Positions 35,708 to 45,980 are shown, numbered from the stretch's first letter. The stretch is DNA of 64,000 bases from Phytoamicus setariae (GCF_016722925.1 NZ_JAEQNC010000015.1:38164-102163); one strand, 5' to 3'. The notes: generated from the sequence alone by a model not told the origin. Program-made: numbers and translations.

Positions 35708-36401
35708 CAACAGCTCCCATGCGCGCCATCTCGGCTTCGAACTGCGGCAGCACGTCACCCGGCCGGCCGTCGGCGCGGATCCGCCCGGCCTCCAGCCACA
35801 ATACCCGGTCGGCATTGGCCGCGGTGTGCGGGGCGTGCGTAATTGCAATCAGGCGCTGTGGCAATGCGTCGAACATGCGGCTCATGCGTGCGATCGTCGG
35901 CATGTCGAAGCCGGCAAAAGGCTCGTCCAGCAGGATCGTCGCGGGTTGCATGGCAAGAATGGCCAGCAGGCAGAGAAAATGCCGCTGGCCGTGCGAAAGC
36001 GTCTGCACCGGCGCCTTTTCCCAGTGGGTGCGGCCATGGCGGGCGAGCAGATCCGAAACCAGCCCGGCCGCTTCGTCGGAGGTGCGGCCCTGCTGTTTCA
36101 GCCCGAAAGCAAGCTCTTCGCCGACAGTGGGAAAGATGATCTGATGATCGGGATTTTGAAACAATATGCCGAGCCGGTCGAGCATCGCCTTGCGATCCCG
36201 GGCAGGGTCCATGCCCTCGACCTGCACCGTGCCCGAACTCGGCGCGATCAAGCCGGCCATCAGCCTCAGCAGCGTTGTCTTGCCCGAACCATTGCGGCCG
36301 ATCACGGCAATGCGCCGCTCAGTCAGCGTGAAGGATAGGTTCGACAGGATCTCGCGACCGGTGACCGCGTAGGATGCCGCGTCCAGCCGGATTCCCGGCA
36401 T
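35682..36401 (-). CDS. bioM: Energy-coupling factor ATP-binding protein BioM
   Basis: A 239-residue ABC ATPase: Walker A GRNGSGKT at about residues 35-42, signature LSHGQRHFL (a variant of LSGGQ), Walker B ATILLDEPFAG and an H-loop ITHAPH. It energises BioN and BioY for biotin uptake. Start ATG 36401 gives the family length; no clear operator is identified upstream. Confidence 0.9.
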   Translation of the reverse strand: MPGIRLDAASYAVTGREILSNLSFTLTERRIAVIGRNGSGKTTLLRLMAGLIAPSSGTVQVEGMDPARDRKAMLDRLGILFQNPDHQIIFPTVGEELAFGLKQQGRTSDEAAGLVSDLLARHGRTHWEKAPVQTLSHGQRHFLCLLAILAMQPATILLDEPFAGFDMPTIARMSRMFDALPQRLIAITHAPHTAANADRVLWLEAGRIRADGRPGDVLPQFEAEMARMGAVDADTDLAL

Positions 36402-36641
36402 GTCCTGTTGATCTTGTTTATCAAACGCCAAAGGCGGGGTCGCTCCCAACATTTGCTGCTATCTGGCCGCCCGACCTGTCCGGACCGCCTCCATTAGCTT
36501 GCTGGACATGTCGCGTCTATCGCAATCCGCTGGTGTCTTGCATCGGCTGCAACGCAAGAATGCACTGAATAATCCATTGCTCCCATCCGTAAGGCTTGCA
36601 CGGGACAATCTGTTTCACACTGGATTTATGGGGAATGAACC

Positions 36642-37064
36642 ATGAGAATGTACATGATAGCGATTGTCGTTGCCGCCATCGGGCTCTGGGCTTCCGGCCA
36701 GGCGCAGGCAAAGGATTTCTGCGGACAGCGTTCGGCGACCGTCTTTTCCGTGAAGAAATGGGATGCCAGTTCGCGCGATGGCAACATCCACTACACAGTC
36801 ACGCTCGCCTCGGGCGAGCAAAAGGCCGTTACTCGGGTCGGCGGCACGATTGAGTTCATCGGCAAGGCAATGAAGCCGATCACCCATTCCAGGATCGAGC
36901 TTTCAGAACCGATTGAAGCCAAAGGCGAGGTCGATATTGTTTTCTCCGAGCCGGAAACGGAAGTAAACAAGCGACTGCTCGCCAATGCGAAGAATGATAT
37001 CCATGTTCTGGCCTGTGTTGATAGCGTCGAGTATGCCGACGGTTCGGGAACAATCATCAACTGA
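36642..37064 (+). CDS. Hypothetical secreted protein
   Basis: A 140-residue protein with a signal peptide (MRMYMIAIVVAAIGLWASG, cleavage near AQA-KDF). The mature part has a FCGQRSATVF lead and a late Cys (VLACVDSVEY), which could form a disulfide, and is mainly beta in pattern. No family recognised. It has a strong terminator of its own at 37076. Confidence 0.65.
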   Translation: MRMYMIAIVVAAIGLWASGQAQAKDFCGQRSATVFSVKKWDASSRDGNIHYTVTLASGEQKAVTRVGGTIEFIGKAMKPITHSRIELSEPIEAKGEVDIVFSEPETEVNKRLLANAKNDIHVLACVDSVEYADGSGTIIN

Positions 37065-37075
37065 TTAACCAGACT

Positions 37076-37110
37076 CGCTGCGATCCCCGTGGGATGCATG
37101 GGGATCGCAG
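37076..37110 (+). terminator. Terminator after the secreted protein gene
   Basis: A 12-bp stem (GCTGCGATCCCC with GGGGATCGCAGC) and an 11-base loop, 12 bases after the stop, with a short T-run (GTTTT) soon after. Confidence 0.65.
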
Positions 37111-37325
37111 CGCTGCGTTTTCTGCGGCCATCAGCCGAGTTGCTGAAATTTTGTGCAGACCCGACGCGCTGCTTCGAAATAGCGGCGGCATTTGTTTCTC
37201 CCATTGAAACCCCGTCCCACTTCCGCTATGAGACCGCCGAAAACCGCCGGTGGCGGAGGTGAGAAAGCGGGCGTGCCAAGGCCGATCCATCCCAGGCGCG
37301 CAAAGGGACTGGAAACGTAAAGAGA

Positions 37326-38579
37326 ATGGCACGTATCGTCATGAAGTTCGGCGGAACGTCGGTCGCCGATATCGACCGCATCCGCAATGTCGCTCGTCAC
37401 GTCAAGCGCGAGGTCGATGCCGGCCACGAAGTGGCTGTCGTCGTTTCGGCCATGTCCGGCAAGACCAATGAACTGGTCGGCTGGACGAAAGCGGCCGATG
37501 CGATGCATGATGCACGCGAATACGACGCCGTCGTCGCGTCCGGCGAACAGGTCACTTCGGGCCTTCTGGCGATCACCTTGCAGTCGATGGGCATCAATGC
37601 CCGCTCCTGGCAGGGCTGGCAGATCCCGATCCACACCGACAATTCCCATGGCGCCGCCCGCATCCTCGAGATCGACGGCTCGGAAATCATCAAGCGTATG
37701 GGCGAGGGCCAGGTGGCCGTCGTTGCCGGTTTCCAGGGCCTTGGTCCTGACAACCGCATCGCCACGCTCGGCCGCGGCGGTTCCGACACGTCGGCGGTGG
37801 CGATTGCTGCTGCTGTCAAGGCCGACCGCTGCGACATCTACACGGATGTCGATGGCGTCTACACCACCGACCCGCGCATCGAGCCGAAGGCGCGCCGCCT
37901 GAAGAAGGTGGGCTTCGAGGAAATGCTTGAAATGGCATCGCTCGGCTCGAAGGTGCTGCAGGTTCGCTCTGTCGAGCTTGCCATGGTATTCAAGGTGCGC
38001 ACTTTCGTGCGCTCGTCGTTTGTGGATCCCGATGCGCCGGGCATGGGCGATTTCCTGAATCCCCCCGGAACGTTGATTTGTGATGAGGAAGAAATCGTGG
38101 AACAGGAAGTCGTAACCGGCATCGCTTATGCCAAGGATGAAGCCCAGATTTCGCTCCGCCGCGTCGCTGACCGGCCGGGCGTTTCGGCCGCCATTTTCGG
38201 CCCGCTGGCCGAAACCCACATCAATGTCGACATGATCGTGCAGAACATCTCCGAAGACGGTTCGCGCACCGACATGACCTTCACCGTTCCGACCGGCGAC
38301 CTGGAAAAGGCGCAGAAGGTGCTGGAAGACCAGAAGGACAAGGTCGGCTTCGACGTGATCCAGTCGGAATCGGGCCTCGTCAAGGTGTCGGTCATCGGCG
38401 TGGGCATGCGCAGCCATGCCGGCGTTGCGGCGACCGCGTTCAAGGCGCTTGCCGAAAAGGGCATCAACATCAAGGCGATCACGACGTCCGAGATCAAGAT
38501 TTCAATTTTGATCGATGGCGCCTATGGTGAACTTGCCGTGCGTACTTTGCATTCGGCCTACGGACTGGATAAGAAGTAG
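37326..38579 (+). CDS. lysC: Aspartate kinase
   Basis: A 417-residue monofunctional aspartokinase. The N-terminus MARIVMKFGGTSVAD is the kinase signature, GRGGSDTSAVAIAAAV the substrate region, and two ACT domains follow from about residue 265 (VSVIGVGMRSHAGVAATAF in the last). It starts the lysine/threonine/methionine pathway and is expected to be feedback-controlled through the ACT domains. A hairpin lies between it and ptsP. Confidence 0.95.
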   Translation: MARIVMKFGGTSVADIDRIRNVARHVKREVDAGHEVAVVVSAMSGKTNELVGWTKAADAMHDAREYDAVVASGEQVTSGLLAITLQSMGINARSWQGWQIPIHTDNSHGAARILEIDGSEIIKRMGEGQVAVVAGFQGLGPDNRIATLGRGGSDTSAVAIAAAVKADRCDIYTDVDGVYTTDPRIEPKARRLKKVGFEEMLEMASLGSKVLQVRSVELAMVFKVRTFVRSSFVDPDAPGMGDFLNPPGTLICDEEEIVEQEVVTGIAYAKDEAQISLRRVADRPGVSAAIFGPLAETHINVDMIVQNISEDGSRTDMTFTVPTGDLEKAQKVLEDQKDKVGFDVIQSESGLVKVSVIGVGMRSHAGVAATAFKALAEKGINIKAITTSEIKISILIDGAYGELAVRTLHSAYGLDKK

Positions 38580-38587
38580 TTTGAGCC

Positions 38588-38638
38588 AAGAGGGCTTCGG
38601 CAGGCAGTGATTCTTCTCGATCTGCGGTAAGCCCTCTT
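38588..38638 (+). terminator. Possible terminator between lysC and ptsP
   Basis: Ten-base arms AAGAGGGCTT and AAGCCCTCTT enclose a 31-base loop and are followed by CTTGAC. The long loop makes this weaker than a standard terminator; it may reduce read-through into ptsP. Confidence 0.45.
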
Positions 38639-38667
38639 CTTGACGATGCAATTCAGAAGGGCGTCCA

Positions 38668-40938
38668 GTGATCAGAGACCTAGCTGCCGGTCCCCGTATC
38701 CTGCTGAGACGATTGCGCGAGCTGTCGGCCGAACCGCTCGAGCCGCAGGATCGTCTTGACCGGATCGTGCTGCAGATTGCCCGCAACATGGTCGCGGAAG
38801 TCTGCTCGGTCTACGTCCTTCGCGCTGACGGTGTGCTCGAACTCTATGCGACCGAGGGCTTGAACAAGGAATCGGTCCACCTTGCGCAACTGAAGATGGG
38901 CGAAGGGCTCGTCGGCACGATTGCAGCATCGGCTCAGCCGCTCAACCTCTCCGACGCCCAGGCGCACCCGGCCTTCGCCTATCTGCCGGAAACCGGCGAA
39001 GAACTCTATCATTCCTTCCTTGGCGTACCGATCCTGCGTGCTGGCCGTGCGCTCGGCGTTCTGGTCGTCCAGAATCGGGCGCAGCGTCATTATAGCGACG
39101 ACGAGGTCGAGGCGCTTGAAACCATCGCCATGGTGCTGGCCGAAATGGTGGCGTCGGGCGATCTCAAGAAACTGACCAAACCCGGCCAGGAGCTCGATCT
39201 TTCCCGCCCGGTGACGATCGAGGGCGAACCATACGGCGATGGCATCGGCCTCGGCTATGTGGTCTTGCACGATCCGCGCGTGGTGGTGACCAACCTGCTC
39301 AATGAGGATGTCGATCTCGAGATCAACCGGCTCGGCGAGGCGCTGGGTTCGCTGAGGATCCATATCGACGACATGCTGTCGCGTCGCGAAGTGTCGATGG
39401 AAGGCGAGCATCGTGCCGTGCTCGAGGCCTACAGGATGTTTGCCCACGATCGCGGCTGGGTGCGCAAGCTCGAAGAAGCCATCCGCAACGGCCTGACCGC
39501 CGAAGCTGCCGTCGAACGCGTCCAGAGCGAGACACGCGCCCGGATGATGCGGCTCACCGATCCGTATCTGCGCGAACGGATGCACGATTTCGACGATCTC
39601 GCCAATCGCCTGCTCCGCCAGCTTGCGGGGTTTGGCGCGCATGCGGCAGCCGATCAGTTTCCGAACGACGCCATTGTCGTTGCCCGCGCCATGGGTGCGG
39701 CGGAATTGCTGGATTATCCCCGCGCCAACCTGCGCGGGCTGGTGCTCGAAGAGGGTGCTATCACCAGCCATGTGGTGATCGTTGCCAAGGCCATGGGCAT
39801 TCCTGTCGCTGGCCAGGCCGAAGGTGCGGTGTCGCTCGCCGAAAAGGGCGATGCCATCATCATCGATGGCGAGGATGGCAAGGTGCATCTCAGGCCCGCA
39901 CAGGACGTGCAGAAGGCCTATGAGGAAAAGGCGCGGTTCCGCGCCCGCAGGCAAGAACAGTTCCGTGCGCTTCGCTCCGTCGAACCGATGACCCGCGACG
40001 GCAAGCGTATCAACCTCAACATGAATGCCGGTCTGCTCGTCGATCTGCCGCAGCTGTTGGAATCGGGCGCCGAGGGCATCGGCCTCTTCCGGACAGAGTT
40101 GCAGTTCATGATCGCCTCGACCATGCCGCGTGGCGAGGAGCAGGAAGCGTTCTACCGCAGTGTCATCAAGCAGGCCGCAGGTCGCCCGGTGACCTTCCGC
40201 ACGCTCGATATCGGTTCGGACAAGGTCGTCCCCTATTTCCAGGCGATCACGGAAGAAAATCCTGCCCTTGGCTGGCGCGCCATTCGGTTGGCACTCGACC
40301 GGCCCGGATTGCTGCGCACGCAACTGCGCGCGTTGCTCAAGGCTGCGGCCGGCACTGAACTCAAGATCATGATACCGATGGTCACCGAGGTCCAGGAGCT
40401 GAAGGCCGTACGGGTCTTGCTGCAAAAGGAAGTGCAACATCTTTCGAAGTTCGGCCATCCGCTGCCGCGCAAGCTGCAATATGGCGCGATGCTGGAAGTG
40501 CCGGCATTGCTCTGGCAGCTTGACGAACTGATGGAAGAGGTGGATTTCGTCTCGGTTGGCTCCAATGACCTTTTCCAGTTCTCGATGGCGGTCGACCGCG
40601 GCAATGCCCGCGTTGCCGATCGCTTCGATACATTGGGACGGCCATTCCTCAGGCTGTTGCGCGACATCGTGCGGGCTGGCGAACGGCACAACACCCCGGT
40701 GACGCTTTGCGGCGAGATGGCTGGCAAGCCGCTTTCGGCTATGGCGCTGCTCGGCATTGGCTTCCGGTCGGTGTCCATGTCGCCGGCGGCCATCGGCCCC
40801 GTCAAGGCGATGTTGCTCGGTCTCGACACGGCCAAGCTCGGTCATGTCATGTCTGAAGCACTGGATGGAGATCCCGCCGGCATGCCGGTGCGGGAAATCC
40901 TCAAGCGCTTTGCCGAAGCCAACAACATTCCGCTCTAG
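38668..40938 (+). CDS. ptsP: Phosphoenolpyruvate-protein phosphotransferase PtsP (EI-Ntr)
   Basis: A 756-residue nitrogen-PTS enzyme I. An N-terminal GAF domain (about 20-165) is followed by the EI domains: the phospho-His in GAITSHVVIVAKAMGIP near residue 370, and the PEP-binding C-terminal barrel with SVGSNDLFQF and TLCGEMAGKP. It passes phosphate from PEP to NPr, a cascade that regulates nitrogen, potassium and carbon metabolism. Start is GTG 38668. The pairing with lysC is standard in Rhizobiales. Confidence 0.94.
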   Translation: MIRDLAAGPRILLRRLRELSAEPLEPQDRLDRIVLQIARNMVAEVCSVYVLRADGVLELYATEGLNKESVHLAQLKMGEGLVGTIAASAQPLNLSDAQAHPAFAYLPETGEELYHSFLGVPILRAGRALGVLVVQNRAQRHYSDDEVEALETIAMVLAEMVASGDLKKLTKPGQELDLSRPVTIEGEPYGDGIGLGYVVLHDPRVVVTNLLNEDVDLEINRLGEALGSLRIHIDDMLSRREVSMEGEHRAVLEAYRMFAHDRGWVRKLEEAIRNGLTAEAAVERVQSETRARMMRLTDPYLRERMHDFDDLANRLLRQLAGFGAHAAADQFPNDAIVVARAMGAAELLDYPRANLRGLVLEEGAITSHVVIVAKAMGIPVAGQAEGAVSLAEKGDAIIIDGEDGKVHLRPAQDVQKAYEEKARFRARRQEQFRALRSVEPMTRDGKRINLNMNAGLLVDLPQLLESGAEGIGLFRTELQFMIASTMPRGEEQEAFYRSVIKQAAGRPVTFRTLDIGSDKVVPYFQAITEENPALGWRAIRLALDRPGLLRTQLRALLKAAAGTELKIMIPMVTEVQELKAVRVLLQKEVQHLSKFGHPLPRKLQYGAMLEVPALLWQLDELMEEVDFVSVGSNDLFQFSMAVDRGNARVADRFDTLGRPFLRLLRDIVRAGERHNTPVTLCGEMAGKPLSAMALLGIGFRSVSMSPAAIGPVKAMLLGLDTAKLGHVMSEALDGDPAGMPVREILKRFAEANNIPL

Positions 40939-40956
40939 CATCGACTGGTATTGATC

Positions 40957-42036
40957 GTGGCCACGCTTCCGCTCGACAAGATGAAAGAACTCGAACGCCG
41001 TTTTGCGGAGGTCGAGGCGCGCATGTCCGAAGGACCTGCGGCGGATGTCTATGTCAAGCTGGCGGCCGAATATTCCGAGCTGCAGCCGGTTGTGGACAAG
41101 ATCCGCAACTATTCCAGGGCGATCGATGAGCTCGCAGATCTCAAGGCGCTGCTCAGCGATAGTTCGACGGATCGGGAGATGCGCGATCTCGCCGACATGG
41201 AACTGCCTGATGTGCAGGAACGGATCGAGGCGCTGGAAAACGAACTGCTGATCGCGCTTCTGCCCAAGGATGCGGCCGACGAGAAAAGCGCGATTCTCGA
41301 AATTCGCGCCGGCACCGGTGGCAACGAGGCGGCGTTGTTCGCCGGCGATCTCTTCCGCATGTACGAACGCTACGCATCGACGCATGGCTGGAAAGTCGAT
41401 ATCCTCTCGGAAAGCGAAGGCGAAGCAGGCGGATACAAGGAAATCATCGCCGAAATATCCGGGCGTGGGGTGTTCTCGAAACTCAAGTTCGAATCGGGCG
41501 TGCATCGCGTCCAGCGGGTGCCGGCAACGGAATCGAGCGGCCGTATCCATACATCTGCGGCGACCGTGGCCGTGTTGCCGGAAGCCGAGGATATCGACAT
41601 CGAGGTTCGCCCCGAGGATATCCGCATCGATACGATGCGTTCATCGGGTGCCGGTGGTCAGCACGTCAACACCACCGACTCGGCAGTTCGGATCACCCAT
41701 TTGCCAACAGGGCTGGTGGTGACGAGCTCCGAAAAATCGCAGCATCAGAACCGCGCCAAGGCGATGGCCGTGCTGCGGTCGCGGCTGTTCGACATGGAAC
41801 GCCAGAAGCTCGACAATGCCCGGTCCGCCGACCGCAGGTCGCAGGTGGGCTCCGGCGACCGTTCCGAGCGCATCCGCACCTATAACTTCCCGCAAGGGCG
41901 CCTGACAGACCACCGCATCAATCTGACCCTATATTCGCTCGACCGGATTATTGCGGGCGAGCTCGACGAAGTCGTGGGGGCATTGATCGCCGACCACCAG
42001 GCGAGTGAACTCGCCCGGCTTGGAAACGGGCAATGA
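40957..42036 (+). CDS. prfA: Peptide chain release factor 1
   Basis: A 359-residue class I release factor with the universal GGQ in [16 protein letters not shown] and a peptide-anticodon region that reads UAA/UAG. The GTG at 40957 ([12 protein letters not shown]) is the family start; a TTG at 40951 would add two residues. prmC starts inside its stop (ATGA at 42033-42036). Confidence 0.95.
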   Translation: MATLPLDKMKELERRFAEVEARMSEGPAADVYVKLAAEYSELQPVVDKIRNYSRAIDELADLKALLSDSSTDREMRDLADMELPDVQERIEALENELLIALLPKDAADEKSAILEIRAGTGGNEAALFAGDLFRMYERYASTHGWKVDILSESEGEAGGYKEIIAEISGRGVFSKLKFESGVHRVQRVPATESSGRIHTSAATVAVLPEAEDIDIEVRPEDIRIDTMRSSGAGGQHVNTTDSAVRITHLPTGLVVTSSEKSQHQNRAKAMAVLRSRLFDMERQKLDNARSADRRSQVGSGDRSERIRTYNFPQGRLTDHRINLTLYSLDRIIAGELDEVVGALIADHQASELARLGNGQ

Positions 42037-42887
42037 CCACCCTCACCGAGATCCTGCGCGATTTCCGGGCCCGGCTGGCGGCTGGGGGCGTGGAGGATCC
42101 GGCGGCAGAAGCCCGCATTCTCGTTGGTGGCCTGTTGAAACTGGAGCGAACAGATTTCATCACGCGTGGCGATATGCAAATCGGCGCGGAGGACGCTCAG
42201 CGTCTGGCCAATGCGGTTGCGCGGCGGCTTGGCGGCGAGCCACCCTACCGCATCCTCGGTCATCGCGCCTTTCATGGGCTTGAACTGGAGCTGAGCGAAG
42301 GCACGCTCGAGCCACGGCCGGATACGGAAATTCTCGTCGATACGGTGCTGGAACTGCTGAAAGGCCGGCAAAGCGAGCCGCTGCGTCTGCTCGATCTCGG
42401 CACCGGCACCGGCGCGATCTGCCTGGCGCTTCTTTCGCAGCTGCCCAATGCCCGCGGCTTGGGCGTCGATCTCTCCGAAGATGCCCTGGCGACAGCGCGG
42501 CGCAATGCGGCAGCAAATGGCCTCGGGAACCGGTTTGAGGCGCAGGCAAGCAATTGGTTCGAGGCGATTTGCGGCACATTCGACGTGATCGTGTCCAACC
42601 CGCCCTATATCAGAAGCGATGTCATCCCGACGCTTGATCGGGAAGTGCGGGAGTTCGACCCGCTGCTGGCGCTCGATGGCGGTGAGGACGGTCTCGCTGC
42701 CTATCGGGTTATTGCGTCCGGCGCGTCCGCATTCTTAAACGAAGACGGGTTCGTGGCGGTTGAAACGGGCTTCGACCAAAGGCATGCTGTTCGTGCGATT
42801 TTCGAGGAAAAAGGCTTCGTCGAGGCCGTTTCCCGCCAGGATTACGGTCGAAATGACCGTGTTCAAGTGTTTCGCAGCCGGATTTGA
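42033..42887 (+). CDS. prmC: Release factor glutamine methyltransferase
   Basis: A 284-residue N5-glutamine methyltransferase with [20 protein letters not shown] (SAM motif) and the catalytic NPPY in [10 protein letters not shown]. It methylates the GGQ glutamine of release factors, so its coupling to prfA is functional. It overlaps prfA by four bases. Confidence 0.94.
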   Translation: MTTLTEILRDFRARLAAGGVEDPAAEARILVGGLLKLERTDFITRGDMQIGAEDAQRLANAVARRLGGEPPYRILGHRAFHGLELELSEGTLEPRPDTEILVDTVLELLKGRQSEPLRLLDLGTGTGAICLALLSQLPNARGLGVDLSEDALATARRNAAANGLGNRFEAQASNWFEAICGTFDVIVSNPPYIRSDVIPTLDREVREFDPLLALDGGEDGLAAYRVIASGASAFLNEDGFVAVETGFDQRHAVRAIFEEKGFVEAVSRQDYGRNDRVQVFRSRI

Positions 42888-43216
42888 CGCGTTTTTTCGA
42901 ATTCATGTTTTTTTCTTGCTTCCGCCAAAGAAAAGGCTTGGAATCACCAGAAAAGCGGTCTAGGTTCCAACCTAGCACCGGGCGACATCCAAGGAAATCA
43001 TACGATTCGAACAGGGATTGTCGGGCTTTGGGTTATCTCAAGACAAATTACCGGCTTAATCGGACCTGGTGCGGGACTCTGGATTTTTGGATTTGATTCC
43101 GGGATCAGCGGCGTCCGGCGGCGCTCCAACCAAGGAACAGGCGAGCCTGAACCAAGGATGGTCAGTCACGGTCGGGCCGCGTGTGCAAAAACGGACAATA
43201 TTCGGGTGAATGATTG
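42888..43216. other. Intergenic stretch between prmC and the DUF4167 gene
   Basis: No gene, RNA or repeat recognised. It is somewhat AT-richer near 42895-42920 (T-runs after prmC, which could be part of a terminator) and presumably holds the DUF4167 promoter. Confidence 0.3.
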
Positions 43217-43885
43217 ATGAGGCCTGGACAACAGAAGCAGCGCAGCCGTGGACGTAGTAGCGGTGGCGGTGGCAGTAACAACAACAATAACAATAACAAC
43301 AACCAGCGCAAAGGCCAGAATCCGCTGACGCGGACGTATGACAGTTCCGGCCCGGATGTTAAGATTCGCGGCACGGCGCAGCATATCGCCGAAAAGTACA
43401 TGGCGCTTGCGCGGGATGCGACCAGTTCCGGCGATCGTGTAATGGCCGAAAACTATCTCCAGCATGCCGAACACTACAACCGCATCATTGCGGCGGCGCA
43501 GGCGATGTATCAGGAGCGCTTCCAGCGCGACGAACGTTCTGAGTTCAATGAACGGCAGGACTACAACGAGCGCGACGACGACGATTCGGAAGTCAGCGGC
43601 AACAGCAACGGCGAAATCGCTGATGTGGAAGCGCCGGCTCCGAAGCCTGTCGCACAGCCTGTCGTGATCGACGAATCGACGCCGCAGCCTGTTTTCGAAG
43701 GAACGCCTGCTGAAGTGCAGGTCGAGGAAGAGACGTCGGCGCAGGAAAATGCCGAGCGTGCACCGGCGCGTCGCCGTAGCGCCGGACGCCCGCGTCGTGC
43801 GCCACGCCAAAGCAAGACCGCCGAAGGGGACGCCCAGCCGGATGCTGAGGCCGCGTCTGCTCCGGTGGACGAGCCAGCGGAGTAA
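43217..43885 (+). CDS. DUF4167 domain-containing protein
   Basis: A 222-residue protein. A basic Arg/Gly lead is followed by a run of nine Asn codons, then the DUF4167 domain (about 30-110: NPLTRTYDSSGPDVKIRG and AEKYMALARDA). The C-terminal half is acidic and proline-rich, then Arg-rich near the end (ARRRSAGRPRRAPRQ), which hints at nucleic acid binding. Function unknown. It follows prmC in most Rhizobiales and has its own terminator. Confidence 0.88.
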   Translation: MRPGQQKQRSRGRSSGGGGSNNNNNNNNNQRKGQNPLTRTYDSSGPDVKIRGTAQHIAEKYMALARDATSSGDRVMAENYLQHAEHYNRIIAAAQAMYQERFQRDERSEFNERQDYNERDDDDSEVSGNSNGEIADVEAPAPKPVAQPVVIDESTPQPVFEGTPAEVQVEEETSAQENAERAPARRRSAGRPRRAPRQSKTAEGDAQPDAEAASAPVDEPAE

Positions 43886-43907
43886 GCACCGCAAGGACAA
43901 ACAGATA

Positions 43908-43931
43908 AGCCGCCTCGGAAACGGGGCGGCT
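43908..43931 (+). terminator. Terminator after the DUF4167 gene
   Basis: Stem AGCCGCC/GGCGGCT with a ten-base loop followed directly by seven T residues, 22 bases after the stop. A textbook Rho-independent terminator. Confidence 0.85.
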
Positions 43932-43991
43932 TTTTTTGTTGTCTTGATGCTCTCGCCATCGAGAGACCCGGATCCAAACGGATTTGCCGGA

Positions 43992-44465
43992 TCAGGCGGC
44001 GAGGGCTTCCTGGTCCTGGAACATCTTGGCGAGGTTCAGGAAGCAGATCATGCCGTTGTCGCGGGCGATGATGCCGTCCGTGTAGGCCTTGTCGAACGAA
44101 GTGGTGATTTCCGGAGCCGGCTGCACTTCCGAGCCCTTGATTGTCAGGATGTCCGACACTCGATCCACCAGCATGCCGATGACCATGTTCTTGACTTCGG
44201 TAACGACGATGGCGCTGCGCTCGTTGGCTGCTGTCGACGGCATGCCGAGCTTATAGGCAAGATCGATGATCGGGATAACCGTTCCGCGCAGGTTCATCAC
44301 GCCGATGACGTCCTTCGGTGCATGCGGGATGGGCGTGGATGGTGCCCAGCCGCGAATTTCGCGGATCGTCGTCGTCTTGACGCAAAATTCCTGGTCATGC
44401 AGGCGAAACGCGATGATTTCGATCGTATCGGATTCGAAGATCGCAGTGGAATTCGACGTGGTCAT
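43992..44465 (-). CDS. cheW: Chemotaxis coupling protein CheW
   Basis: A 157-residue CheW-domain protein (FRLHDQEFCVKTTTIREIRGW, GVMNLRGTVIPIIDLAYKLG). It couples chemoreceptors to the CheA kinase. It stands alone, away from a che operon, but about 5 kb from the globin-coupled receptor gene at 49504. A lone cheW is common in rhizobia. Confidence 0.92.
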   Translation of the reverse strand: MTTSNSTAIFESDTIEIIAFRLHDQEFCVKTTTIREIRGWAPSTPIPHAPKDVIGVMNLRGTVIPIIDLAYKLGMPSTAANERSAIVVTEVKNMVIGMLVDRVSDILTIKGSEVQPAPEITTSFDKAYTDGIIARDNGMICFLNLAKMFQDQEALAA

Positions 44466-44839
44466 TTTCGGAAATCCTCCCAGCCTTCAGCTGATTGAGC
44501 GGTAGCGGCACGGCCGTGGCTGGCAGATGCCTCAGGAAATTCGGAAGCCGCCCGCCTCAATGGCGCTACGACAGGGCCAACGGATGCGGCGCCGTGTTCT
44601 GTGGATCTTGCGCCCTTTTCCCACGTGCCGTGAACACAGCGAGCGGGGCGGCGTATTTATCCCTCTGCCGGGATCGATGCGCTGCGGTCGTCTTTTCCAT
44701 CATGGCGGCATTTTGCTGAGTGCCCTGCGTTGAGAACTATCTCAGCTTCGTTAATTTCCCTTAAATCGCCGGGCGTTGCTGCGCCAATTCGACAATCTGA
44801 AACAAGACGCCGCTCGTCGCGGTCCGCCGCAAAAGAAAA
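44466..44839. other. Intergenic stretch upstream of cheW
   Basis: No gene, RNA or repeat recognised on either strand. It must contain the cheW promoter on the reverse strand. Confidence 0.3.
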
Positions 44840-44861
44840 CCCGGACTGTTGCCAGTCCGGG
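44840..44861 (-). terminator. Terminator of the glycine-zipper gene
   Basis: Stem CCCGGACT/AGTCCGGG with a six-base loop, followed on the reverse strand by TTTTCTTTT, 35 bases after the stop of the gene at 44896. Confidence 0.8.
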
Positions 44862-44895
44862 CTCGATCAATCGGAATATTTGTTACGGGATGCTT

Positions 44896-45174
44896 TTAGT
44901 ATACGACGACCTTGGTGCGGTGGCGATAACCACGCGGGCAATCATCAACATAGCGGCGGTTGTAGCGATCGCGATAATAGCATTGGCCCGGCTGAGCAGC
45001 GACTGCACCGAGTACGCCGCCAATTGCTGCGCCCACCGCCGCGCCGCGAACATCGTTGCTGATGATGCCACCAATAACGGCGCCGGAGGTTGCCCCAACC
45101 GCTGCCCCCCGTTCGGTCCTCGTGCAGCTGACGGCCGATAGCCCGATCAGAAGAATTGCGATAGCCTTGTACAT
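44896..45174 (-). CDS. Glycine-zipper lipoprotein (YMGG-like)
   Basis: A 92-residue lipoprotein. The signal ends in a lipobox (LSAVSC, Cys near residue 17), followed by a glycine-zipper segment (AAVGATSGAVIGG and AAVGAAIGGVLGAVA) and a basic Tyr/Arg-rich tail (RDRYNRRYVDDCPRG). Such proteins sit in the outer membrane or periplasm; function unknown. The ATG at 45174 has GGAGG eight bases upstream. Confidence 0.78.
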   Translation of the reverse strand: MYKAIAILLIGLSAVSCTRTERGAAVGATSGAVIGGIISNDVRGAAVGAAIGGVLGAVAAQPGQCYYRDRYNRRYVDDCPRGYRHRTKVVVY

Positions 45175-45494
45175 TCGTATTGCCTCCATGAGAGCGCCGT
45201 TCAAATCGGCTCAAGAGATTTTATATCGTTGTCCCGGACACTCCAGCCGAATGTCGATGTCCAGCTTCCTCCGGCTATGGCCTAAAAGAGTTCAAATTGT
45301 GAAAAGGTTTCAGTCCCACGCCACAATTATCCGGTGTCTTCTACAGTAAGCTTTGATCCGCAACCGGCACTACAACTGTCTCACGGTTGCGCCAGTTCAC
45401 GCAAGCATCCGCTTGGCGTCACCAAACAATGCTTGGAACGATACATGAAAGGGAGCAACATGCTGCCATGGGCTCAACCCCAAGGGAGGTAGCA
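45175..45494. other. Divergent intergenic region before coxS
   Basis: This stretch should hold promoters for the lipoprotein gene and the coxSLM genes. No binding site or RNA recognised. Confidence 0.3.
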
Positions 45495-45980
45495 ATGGCG
45501 AAAGTGACTTTGACGGTCAACGGCCGTAAGATGAGCGGCGAATGCGATGACCGTATCCTGCTCGTAAACTTCGTACGCGACAATCTAGGCTTGACGGGCA
45601 CGCATGTCGGCTGTGACACGACCCAGTGCGGCGCATGCGTCATCCACATGGATGGAAAGTCCGTCAAGAGCTGCACGATACTGGCTGTGCAGGCCAATGG
45701 CTCGGAAATCACCACCATCGAAGGGCTGGCGAAAGACGGCGAACTGCATCCAGTTCAGGCGGCATTCAAGGAAAATCATGGGTTGCAATGCGGTTTCTGT
45801 ACCCCGGGCATGGTGATGACGTCCGTTGACATGATCCGGCGGCACGGCGCCAAACTCGACGAGGCCACCGTTCGCCACGAACTGGAAGGCAATATCTGTC
45901 GTTGCACCGGTTACCACAACATCGTCAAATCCGTGCTGGCCGCGGCTCATGAAATGGGCGCCAAGCAGGCTGCGGAGTGA
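45495..45980 (+). CDS. coxS: (2Fe-2S) subunit of a CO dehydrogenase/xanthine oxidase-like enzyme (coxS-like)
   Basis: A 161-residue small subunit with two [2Fe-2S] clusters: [22 protein letters not shown] (plant-type) and CGFCTPGM with [10 protein letters not shown]. It passes electrons from the molybdenum site to FAD. The start ATG 45495 has GGGAGG about eight bases upstream, which rules out the longer frame. It opens the S-L-M gene order typical of form II enzymes. Confidence 0.9.
   Translation: MAKVTLTVNGRKMSGECDDRILLVNFVRDNLGLTGTHVGCDTTQCGACVIHMDGKSVKSCTILAVQANGSEITTIEGLAKDGELHPVQAAFKENHGLQCGFCTPGMVMTSVDMIRRHGAKLDEATVRHELEGNICRCTGYHNIVKSVLAAAHEMGAKQAAE

Noticed and set aside
36402..36450. 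A possible BioR operator before bioM
   Set aside because: The TTGATAAAC sequence here fits the rhizobial BioR consensus poorly.
37131..38417. A 428-codon open frame on the reverse strand
   Set aside because: Antisense to lysC.
38680..41550. A 956-codon open frame on the reverse strand
   Set aside because: It lies antisense to ptsP and prfA, whose domains are complete. Long antisense frames are common in GC-rich genomes, and the translation is His/Arg/Gln-rich with no family resemblance.
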